A DNA stretch of 64,000 bases. Origin: Tribonema minus. Its lineage: Eukaryota > Sar > Xanthophyceae > Tribonematales > Tribonemataceae. Numbering within the stretch: the stretch's first letter is position 1; each line of letters starts with the position of its first letter. Below are positions 55,064-64,000 of this stretch, in pieces. Below the pieces are notes generated by a model. It searched no databases. It had not been told where the DNA came from and saw only the letters and a list, made by a program, of their open reading frames with translations. The stretch is from the NCBI GenBank assembly GCA_017506865.1, contig JAFCMP010000138.1, positions 1-64,000 on the forward strand, written 5' to 3'. A program made the position numbers and the translations under genes.

Positions 55064-58000
55064 ATGTGCAAGAGGGGCTTCGCCGAAGTCACAGACCTGG
55101 AGGAGCAGCCCTCTGTTGCCACTGCTGCTACGGCGCCTGTTCGCAAGAAGCACTGGCTTGCTGCGCCTGGGACGACCAGACCCGTACGGGATGTGCCGAT
55201 GATAGACTCGAATGAACTGGACGCCTTCGACAAGGTGCGCTCTCTTGTTGGGTCATGCACTGACTGCGTGTGCCATCCTCCTCGCTGCGGCAACTTTCTA
55301 TAATTCGTGACCCGCGCCGCTGACAGGTGTCTCAAATGAGGATCGATGGCACGCCATGCATTCTAGTGGGAGCAACTGGCTGGGCGGGATTCGCGGAGCC
55401 CTGGCTGCGTGCAGGGGGCGATGGCAGCCAGGAACTGGATGTGGACAGGTTTTATAGCCAACTGGGGGACGCAGACGTTCCTGTCGTGGAGAGGAATCAC
55501 GACTTCAATCAGCCTCTATCCAGGTGACTCATCGTTTCAAATGCAGCAGCAGGTTCATTGCTGTGCAAGAAAACCACTTGCCGTCTCCGTTTGTTTTTCT
55601 GTGACGAAGTTGTGCAAGTGCTACATAGCGGTCACGCGGCCTTCATGATCGCAAGGTGTGGTGGTTGGTGGGTGTTTTCAGGGGTCGGATCTCACTCCAG
55701 CAATAGCATCAGCGTGCTGATCAGCACGGTAAACGCTGTACGTGCTCAGAAAAGGCGGGACTCTAAGCGCGAGCCTCAAACGGGATTCTAAGCACGAGCC
55801 TCGTTGCATCATTGCTCAACACCCCCGCCCCCCAAATTTGCCGCAATTCTCAACGTGCCAGCGCCTCTCTCCGCACCTCTCGCCAGGACCATGAAGCTGC
55901 GCGACTTCGTACACGAGGCGTGGCAGCGGGACTCCCCGGGCCTGTACCTGCACCAGTGGCAGTTTCCCGCGTCGCCGGCGCTGGCGCGCGCGCTCACTTC
56001 ACAGCCCGGCGCGCACGTGCACAGCCCGGCACTGGGTGTAGATCTGCTCGATCACTGCAGGCACAGCGGCAAAGGCAGCGGCAGCAGCGGCGGCGGCGGC
56101 GGCGGCCGCGCGGACGTGCAGCAGCAGCAGCCGCACGCGCTGCCGAATCCGCTGCAGTACCTGTTCATGGGGGCGGCGTCGACGCGCACGCGGCTGCACT
56201 TTGACGATGGTGGGTATGTATGCGCAGCGGCGACTCCGCCGAGGTGCCAGTTGCACACTTGATTGCTTTTCTGAATATGCAGCATTCTGAGCAGCAGCGC
56301 TCAGCGCTCAGGCATTTCACTCCTTGATTCGGGGTAGTTCACGTGCAGCTTCGCTGCCTCAGGACGAGGAAAGAGGAAAGAGGCAGCGGCGCTGTGCCGC
56401 AACCCGCGCGTTCGCACTTTGAGGACGGCGCGTAGTGCAGCAGCGCGCAGCTCAGGCGTTTCATTGTTGATTGAACATTGTCTATGAGCGGGTTTGCTGC
56501 TTCGGGGGCCGACAATTCCACCTTGTCCACATTATAAGTGAGTTGGTGTCGCGTCTGTCCAGGGACCCTCTGCAGCTGCCGCTTCGGCACATGGCCCCTG
56601 GAGTCATGGCATGTGGTTGCGTGGGCAGAGCATTTGAAGCTGACAGTGTGCAGTTGCAAATGGTACACTTCAAAGCATAAGACGCCATACGCTGAGTGCA
56701 TCCTGTGTATATGCCACATTGCAGGCGGCCTGGCCATCACCATCATGCCCATCGTCGGCAAGAAGGAATGCTGGCTGGTGCACAGGGACGACGGCGACAA
56801 GGTGACTTTGTAACTGCCATAACTGCCGTACCTGCGTCACTGCGGTCTCTAGTCTTCTTCTTGCTCTGCCTGTAAGGGCGTCTCCACAGACAGTCTTGGC
56901 ATCATTCTCCGTCTTTGGTGTGTCCCCTAAACTGGCTGGTACGGTTACGATAACCTCTCCTGACCCTGTTCTTCAACCACTGGGTTCCTCCTGTCGGAGG
57001 CTCATGTTGGCGTTACTGTAAGGTGTGCATGGGGGAGGACAAACATCATGCACCCACTCCTGATTTCACAAATGTCGCTTGTCGGGTACTGCAATAACTG
57101 ATACTGTCAAGGCCTGTTGTGATGAGGCGGTGGGGTCAGTTTGCACCGTATAAAGATGGAGCTTCACACACGTTATCTGACCAAGGTGGCGCCCAATTTG
57201 TTTCTAGCATCGTCCACGTCCACGGCGTGCGGATGGCCGTGCCGTCGCTGAGCCCTCCTGCATCTGCCACAACTTGTATCCATCGTCATTTGTGCATAGC
57301 GTGGAGGTTTACGGTTGATGCTTGTGTTGGGGTAGGCAAGGATTGGCGTTAGGGTTAGGCTTGGCACCAGCAGGCGCATCAGCGGATGCAGCGCAGCGCT
57401 TCGGCGGCGGCCGTGATCTGAGCACAAGCTGGGTTAGTTCATGGAACAGCCAGCTACAAGCACGCATGCGGCCCTAACCCCAACCTAACCACTGTGAATG
57501 AACAGGTGCTTTAAAAAAAAAAAAAACAGTACTTTTATTAGAAAATTCAGGACTGTTGAAATATTGGCATGAATCCTTAAAGCGACCACGGGATACCAAC
57601 CCTAGCCCTTTATGCGCGCCGCGCCGTCGCCTGTGCCCCTGCGCAGGTGGCCAACGGCGCGGTCGACGTGCGCGCGCCGGACCTCCACCGCATAAGGTCC
57701 TAAAGCCTTGATAGTAAGCCAACCCAAACCTACCACTCAACCCAGCCCTGGCCTTTTATTTACCGCGCGCCGCGCCATCGCCTGTGCCCCTGCGCAGGTG
57801 GCCAACGGCGAGGTCGACGTGCGCGCGCCGGACCTGCACCGCTTCCCGCGCTTCGCCGCCGCGCGCGTGTGGCACGCGGTGCTCAAGCCCGGTCAGGTCC
57901 GCGTCATTCCTAACCCTTATCCTAAGCTCAAGCAGCTCGAGGAAGGCATGCTGTCGGCCCTATGCGTGACTCCTGGAGGACTGCGCAGCTGCGTGCGCGC

Positions 58001-61000
58001 ATGCGTTTGTCAGGCGCGGGGCGCTCTGGTTGAGAAGCTCAGCATGTCTTCGTGCACCGTTCGTGCGTGGGATAATCCAAAAGAGGTGCACCTTGGGCGA
58101 GTGCGACTGCTGCCGTGGTGCGTGCAATTCCTTTTATAGAACTTTACATGTACAAAGTTTGTACCACTCAAATATTACGTGGTGAACTTGCAAAATTGTT
58201 AGTTTATTGCAAAATTCCAACCGGAGGATTTTCTTTTGCACTCACTCCTGCTCCTGCGCGCGCAGGTGCTGGTGATGCCCCACGGGACGTGGCACGCGTG
58301 CCGCAACGCGACGCCGTGCCTCAGCTACACGCGCTTACACCTGGACGAGGTGAACCTACAGGTAAGGGCGCTGCGCTGAGCCGTGGATGCATGTCTGACC
58401 CTAACCTTAGGGTTCGGTGAAGCTCGAGGACGCACACGGGTTTCCGTTTGAGTTTTGATACTGCCAAGTGAATGGAATGAACGCTGAGCCGTGGATGCAT
58501 GACCGGTCTAACCCTTACCCTAGAACTGTCCACTTGGGGGTGTGCTGGCCCAACTGTCTGTGTACGTTCTTCGGTACATACGAGATGACGCGCGCATGAC
58601 TCAAGTCTCTTTTATATTGAATCGATGTGCGTGTTGATGTGGTTGTGTGTTGAAAACGTAGGCTGACTCTGTGCATGCTGCAGTGAACTGTGGATGACCA
58701 ATCACCAAACAGGCAGCGCCGTGGTATTGGGTGTGTTCAAAAGGTCATGAACATGTTGAGCCGGACATGAAATTGCGTATGCACGTGGCGCGCTTGAATT
58801 GCGAGCTGAGCACTGTCAACAACTGTGGAATCGGGTCACAACGCTCATATGCAGTAAATCGTGTCATATAAACCTTGAGCGTGGCGAGCATGTACTGCCA
58901 CGATTGCCGCCACGATGTGGCGTCAAGTTTGATGCTCACAACCCGCGTCATCTGGAGTCTGCAGCGGCTCACAGTGCAATGGAAGAGTTCATGCGCTGAG
59001 CACTGCGCTGCTGCCACACCGTGCACGCAGGCCTTTGGGGATGCTCTGATCAGGGGCGAGAGCCCGGAGGTGTGCGACAAGAGGCTGCTGTGGAACGCGG
59101 CGGAGTGGCTCATCTCGCAGGTGCGTTATACATACCTACCCACAGGGAAAGCGGTACATACGTACTTGCCTGTTGTGAACCAGTGCATCACCTATGTACC
59201 CATGCAGAAACTTGATACCTACCTGCTCTTATCTTGCAGGTGCGTCACCAGATGCTGAAAATCAATGCGCCTGTGTGTGCTCTCACCTCCGCAGTGAGAT
59301 ATCAACACCATTACAATCACGCCAACTCGCACAACTGCAAGAATTGGCATCTGTCGGATTATGGCACCAGTAGGATGCTCAGGACGCGCTCTTGTGCTCA
59401 CGGCTGGCTTGAACAGTGGCGCGTGCAGCATTGCTCAGCCTAGAATTGGATTCTCAAATGGCAGCGCAATGCACGAATGGTGACTGCTTGACCTTGCAGT
59501 GCAGCATGCGTGAAGCAGTTAGATCTCGGCCAGGGCACGTACTGCCCATGATTCAACCCATCAGGTGCAGTGCCCCCTCAACTTTGGCCCACAACCCGCA
59601 CCGACCCCGACAGGTTGACAAGGCGACGAAGCGTGCGCACAAGCAGGCGCAGGCGGCGGCCGCGAGGCGACTGGCCTGCGCCGACTGTCGCACCGCCAAT
59701 GTCCAATGCAGCCACACCAGTAACTCGGGACAGCAGCCGCAACAGTGCATCACCGTTGGCAGCCAGGGCGGCGCGTGCAGAGTCGGCGGCGGCAGCAGCT
59801 GCAGCCGCAGCGGGCCCGCCGATGCGTGCTGCTGCTGCGGCAGGGGGCAGCACGGCGGCAGCGGCGGTGCTGCCTGCAAAGGCAGTGGCGGCAGCGCCGC
59901 CAGCAGCTGCGGGCGCAGGCCATGCGACGACGACGGCAGTAGCGGCGCAGCGCGCGCTGGCGCCAACGGCGACAACGAATCAAATTGCAGCGATAGCACC
60001 AGCGTGTCCGCTAGAGAAACGACGACGCGTGGCAGCAGTCGTAATCTTACTGGACAATGCGGCAGCACTGGCGCCAAGATGCTGGCGACTGTTGACGGCG
60101 ATTGCAAAGCAATAGTGTTGAGCGCTGCTCCTGGGGAAGAGCGCAGCGGCTGTGACGACGCGGCGCGCAGCGGCGGCAGCTGCAGCAGGGCCTGCGGCAG
60201 CGCCAACGCATTGCTCAGCGGCAGCACCAGCGCAGTGGCTGGCCGCGGCGGCACCGCAGGGCGCGGCGGCGGCGGCCGTAAGAGGGCTCTGATGATGTTG
60301 CGCGCTCACAACAGCACGCCTTCTGGCAGCGTAGAGCGCATGAGAGGCAGGCGCAGCGGAGGCGGAGGGGATGCCAGCAGCGGAGGGGATGGCATGCTCA
60401 AAAAGGCTAGGAAAAGCAGGCAGAGGCAGCGACAGGGCATCAGCTGCAGCGGCAGCAGCGATTTTGACGGTGTGGATGCCGGCAGCAGCGATGCGAGGGC
60501 CCGTGCTGCGCGGCAGAAGCAGCGGTGGCGCAGCAGCAGCGCCGGCGCCGGCGACGCTGCTGCTGCGCGGCGCAGTCCGCAGTCGTCGCCGGAGCGCCGC
60601 GGCGGCGGCGGCATGGACCGCGCTGCCGCTGCGCCAATGAGTGCGCCACATGGCAGGGGGGATGGCGGCGCTTTGCCACATGCCTCAACGTCAGCCGCGA
60701 CGCACGACAGGCACGCGAGCGCTGGCAGCCCCGGCGACTGGGAAGCTCTCAGGTCCGGTCCCGCTGCCGCGGCCGCGGCAAAAGCAGCCGTCACGACTGC
60801 TGCAGACGCCTTATTGGCCGTATCGCAAGCGGCAAGCGCCGCTGAGGCTGCTGCCGCGCTCGCCGCGGTCACCGCTGCTGCCGACGTCGCGGCTGATGCC
60901 GCGACAACTGCCGCCGCCGCCTCCGCGGCGTGCAGCAGCACCGCGAACCGCGCGGCAGCAGCGGCGGCAGAAAAGAGCGCCGCTGCAGCCTTCCAGACGC

Positions 61001-62480
61001 TGCAGTACGCGCAGGCGCTGCGCATTGATGCGGCCAGGTCCGGTGACGGCAGCGCTCATCTGCACGCAGCGTCGCCGATCGGCGGCGGCGGCGGCAGCGG
61101 CGGCGTGCGCGGTTCATCGGCGGACGCCGATGCTGCAGATGCAGAGTCGTCCGCAGAGACTGCTGCGGGCGTTGACAACAATGCAGATCGGTTGGCAGCA
61201 GCATTGGAAAGTGCCTCGTCTGCCGCTGCGGCAGCGGTGGAGGCGGCGCTGCGCATTCCGCTACCGTGGTCTGTGGACAGCGATGCCGCCCAGCAGCCTG
61301 CTGCTGCAGCCGCCGCTGCTGCCGCCGCTGCATGCTGCGACAGCGCCGCTGATACTGATGACGCCGGGTACAGCGGTAAACGAGCAGCAGCGGCGGCAGG
61401 TGCACAGAGCGGTGGCGCTGGTGACAGCGGCAACTCAGCAGCAGCAGCAGCAGCCGCGGAATGTACAGATATCGCAGCAGCCGAGCCGGATGCGGCCCTG
61501 GGGGCGGCAGCGGCGGCGGCGCGCCACGCTGCGGAGTGCACGCGCAGGCGCCATCCCAGGTAAGCCACACCGGCTAAGGGCACAGATGCACATGTTTTTG
61601 AAGCATGTAGATGTACATATCTTGATAAGCTTGTGCGGCTGACGGCGGACTGGTGCGTCATGCAGCTGCGCTGACGAGCCGCCGTGCGCAGCGCACAGTC
61701 GCCGCCCGAGGACGGAGCATTCACGCTGAAAGATGAGTGCGGTGCATGCGTTGGTGACAATGCTATCTGGAGCGTCGCGCACTGGCGAATGAGGGGGGGG
61801 GGGGGGGGGGGGCATCCCTTGAAGCGTGACATTGATTTGCAGTGCACTTGCAAGTGGCTGGTATTGTAAATATAATGGGTCCCTGCTCTGTTGTGACATT
61901 TGCATTTCTATCTGCGCGCGCTCATTGACGACGGCACTGCTATGCGTCTCTTATGAGAAGACCTTACGATGTACCCTTGATTTTGATAGGGGTATCAAAT
62001 CTCGCCCAGGGCGCGAAAAAGCCCTGATGGTGGATGTTGATGGACTTGCAATCGGAACCTCTACATGTGTGTTTGTGAACACCTTGAAAGTGTCTTAATG
62101 CGCATTGCCGATTACTTCTCAACAACATCGCCATATGGTGGCATCTCCCCCCCCTCGAGTCCTCATCCATCTGCTCCCCCTTTGATGTATGTCGACCAAC
62201 ACGCACATTTATTCTGCCGCGCGCGCGCGACGACCTCAGGCGCGTGCTGCAGGACACCGGCGAGGAGACGCGCCGGTGCGTGGCAGCGCTTGTCGCCATG
62301 CGGCACGTCGCCAGGCACCTGCACAAGCGAACTTCAAACGCCGCGAGCGCGCCCGCCGCCGTCGCCGGCTTCCGCTGGCACGAGCTCGTGAAGGACATTG
62401 ACAGCTGCCTGAATGAGCACGCGCGCCGGTTTCGCGGGAGCGGGAAGAAGCTCGCTAAGAAGCCAGCGCGACTGCGATAA
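55064..62480 (+). CDS. JmjC (cupin) domain protein with long Ala-rich C-terminal region
   Basis: Nine exons: 55064-55234, 55327-55523, 55887-56209, 56725-56801, 57798-57896, 58266-58361, 59031-59120, 59614-61559, 62240-62480; all in phase (1079 residues). Residues 1-350 carry a JmjC-type Fe(II)/2-oxoglutarate oxygenase fold: YLFMGAASTRTRLHFDDGG gives the H227-x-D229 pair, GLAITIMPIVGKKECWLVHRDD follows, and VLVMPHGTWHACRN provides the third metal ligand, His299. The rest looks like the small JmjC-only hydroxylases (HSPBAP1/JMJD6/FIH type) rather than a multi-domain histone demethylase. Exon 8 encodes about 650 residues of Ala/Ser/Gly-rich sequence with a short Cys cluster (CADCRTANVQC) and basic patches. 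The end is conserved-looking (GFRWHELVKDIDSCLNEHARRF) and very basic (KKLAKKPARLR). Substrate unknown. Exon 5 has a duplicated upstream acceptor copy. The first exon's start is the first in-frame ATG. Confidence 0.82.
57607..57845. repeat. 151-base tandem duplication of acceptor plus exon 5 start (JmjC gene)
   Basis: The text gcgccgcgccrtcgcctgtg, cccctgcgcag and the exon start encoding VANGEVDVRAPDLHR is present at about 57617-57692 and again at 57768-57842. The downstream copy is used in my model because it continues in frame; the first copy (VANGAVDVRAPDLHR) soon meets a stop and has only a weak donor. Confidence 0.88.
61794..61812 (+). repeat. poly-G run
   Basis: About 19 G residues in the last intron of the JmjC gene, on its sense strand, roughly 430 bases before the final acceptor, so it is not a pyrimidine tract here. 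Confidence 0.9.
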
Positions 62481-62731
62481 ACATGCACTTTGTTCTGATG
62501 TTGAAGTGGCTAGATGCGTCGACAGGTTCAGTCGTATATGTGTGTGCCGGTGACCGTTGTTTGAGCGTTGAGCGCTGGTGGTCTCTGCGCGTGCATTCAG
62601 ATTTGCGCCTCCCGTGCTTGCTTGCCTGCCAGTTCAGCATGGCATGGAGCGGCTAATGCTGGGCTGGGGTCTCACTGATCTGACTCCCTTATGTGCGCCT
62701 GCTGTGAGGGATCACACAAATGTGATGAAAC

Positions 62732-62736
62732 TGTAA
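62732..62736 (+). terminator. candidate poly(A) signal TGTAA for the JmjC gene
   Basis: TGTAA lies 252 bases after the stop codon, in the range seen for green-algal genes. No cleavage-site data. Confidence 0.4.
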
Positions 62737-62739
62737 AAG

Positions 62740-63640
62740 ACAGCAAAATCATAGGTTGAGATGACTGCCGTTTGAGCTCTCCATCTGCCATGTTTGTTGC
62801 GTTTCATTTTCATCCCTGTGTGTTATGCTGACGGACTGGCATACGGTTTCGCTTTTGCAAGTGTGGACAGAACATTTTGAAACGGTCATGTTTAAAATCA
62901 TCTGAACATTTTTGCGCCCTGAACGAGGATCATAGTGTTGTCAATGTCGCACTTTCATGTCGAGTCGCTGTTTCAGGCGAATACTTCTATGTGTGATTGG
63001 ACTTGATTTGCAGAGGCAGCCAACCAGTTTCAAAAACAGCCCATGCTGATAAGCCGCATCAGCATGCGCATTGTCGCGGGCAGCCCAAGCAACATAGAAG
63101 AGTACACAACAAATTGCCTTGAGGGTATCTTCTTCATAACAATTGTGTCTGTTTCATAATGCTTTGCGCAATGTCTCTGGCACCACCGATTCACCAAGTT
63201 CTTCAACCTCAAAGCCCCTACATACTGTGTCACCACGTGTCCGCTGCGGAATGCCAGCAGTCACTCAATGACACCCTTTCTCGTTGTTGTTGCCACGAAA
63301 CATGGTCAAATTCCATATCTGTCAACAAGAACGCGCAGTCACTGTAGATTACGCTCGTCAACGCTCAATATGTCAAAACTCTCAAACGCCTGGTCAAGCC
63401 ACATGGAAGACTGGCACTGCGCAACAAAGAAACCAGTGCAACTATGCTGCCCTTGCAAAAAGCAGCCCCTGCTGCAGAGCATGGCGGCGTGCGTCCAGAT
63501 GCGCTGACGGTAACAACCCGGACATGATTGAGCGTTGCCACGCCGTTGCCGACAGAGAGCGCGCCGGAAAGTGGCGCCCCCTCACGATGCGCCTGCCGAT
63601 GCACGCGTTCATGGGTTAGGGTTAGGCCTAGGTTTAGTGA
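62740..63640. other. gene-free stretch after the JmjC gene
   Basis: No gene supported. A short ggttagggttagg word at 63614-63627 resembles telomeric sequence but is only two units long. Confidence 0.4.
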
Positions 63641-63647
63641 CCTTCAG

Positions 63648-63731
63648 CTGCGGCTGCGGCGGAGGACGTGCCGACAGCGGCATCGGGCGCGCCCCACGCC
63701 ACTATCACTGGCGATGGCGGCGGCGACGGCG
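63648..63731 (+). CDS. possible exon of a gene extending beyond the window
   Basis: An acceptor-like ccttcag precedes a frame (AAAEDVPTAASGAPHATITG) ending at a gtgagg donor. Composition resembles the Ala/Gly-rich exons elsewhere in the window. No family recognised and no partner exon, so this is weak. Confidence 0.2.
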
Positions 63732-63780
63732 GTGAGGGAAAAAGTCGCCAATGAGCGTGTCCACAACATCGTGCTCAGCA

Positions 63781-63936
63781 ACACAGAAAGCGCGCTGAAA
63801 TGTCCAGACTCCCCCCCCTTCCCCCCAGCGCCGCGCGACGCGTTCAGACTCGGCGGAAACACAGAAGACGCGCTGAAATGTCCACCCGCCCCCCCCACAC
63901 ATAGCGCCGCGCGGTGCGTTCAGACTCGGCGGCAAC
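63781..63936. repeat. 79-base tandem duplication near the right edge
   Basis: Two units (63781-63857 and 63859-63936) share acacagaa, gcgctgaaatgtcca, a C-rich tract ending in AG, cgccgcgcg and gcgttcagactcggcgg. The C-tract plus AG followed by GC-rich text resembles the acceptor-exon duplications in the glucanase and JmjC genes. Confidence 0.8.
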
Positions 63937-64000
63937 TCAGGGCCGCGGCGGCAGCAGCGGCGGCGATCACGCAAATAGGGCGTTGAGCGCGCCCACGCCG

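Noticed and set aside
63614-63627. ggttagggttagg as a telomere end
   Set aside because: Only about two units, flanked by unique sequence.
1-64000. CRISPR array, rRNA genes or bacterial operons
   Set aside because: No regular short direct repeats with unique spacers and no rRNA-like sequence; gene structure is eukaryotic with spliceosomal introns.

Overview
The window looks like nuclear DNA of a green alga (Chlorophyta; class not resolved). It is GC-rich and intron-dense, with long Ala/Gly/Gln low-complexity exons, GT-AG introns, TGTAA-type poly(A) candidates, and plant/algal gene families (GARP/G2-like factor, heat-shock-factor DNA-binding domains, GH5 glucanase, JmjC protein).

Region 1 (1 to about 10.3 kb) is the 3' three-quarters or more of a Ty3/gypsy LTR retrotransposon. 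One 3000-codon frame reads Gag - C5 cytosine DNA methyltransferase - protease - reverse transcriptase - RNase H - integrase - Tudor-like tail. It is followed by a polypurine tract, an LTR-like region and a tRNA-Arg-like sequence. The 5' LTR lies outside the window. Region 2 (10.4-20.2 kb) is gene-poor. It holds a fragmentary Cys-rich gene (11.9-13.4 kb), a large inverted repeat with two head-to-head relics of an unrecognised gene (14.9-16.9 kb), and a polyQ exon-like piece (17.6-17.9 kb).

Region 3 (20.2-37.9 kb) is a minus-strand block of three transcription-factor genes: two tandem paralogous HSF-type genes (855 and 700 codons by my exon models) and a GARP/MYB-related gene (516 codons). Region 4 (40.6-53.4 kb) is an 18-exon minus-strand gene for a secreted, membrane-anchored GH5 exo-beta-1,3-glucanase (615 residues). 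Region 5 (55.1-62.5 kb) is a divergent plus-strand 9-exon gene for a JmjC/cupin oxygenase-like protein with a very long Ala-rich tail (1079 residues). The last 1.5 kb is mostly intergenic.

Exon models were built by hand from splice-site sequence, protein-family similarity and reading-phase arithmetic. For these three regions every exon joins in phase, which is the main support. Three observations stand out. The first is the methyltransferase domain inside the retrotransposon. The second is a recurring pattern in which the 3' end of an intron plus the 5' end of the next exon has been tandemly duplicated (at least four junctions in two genes, plus one terminal exon). The third is the inverted-repeat gene pair of unknown family.
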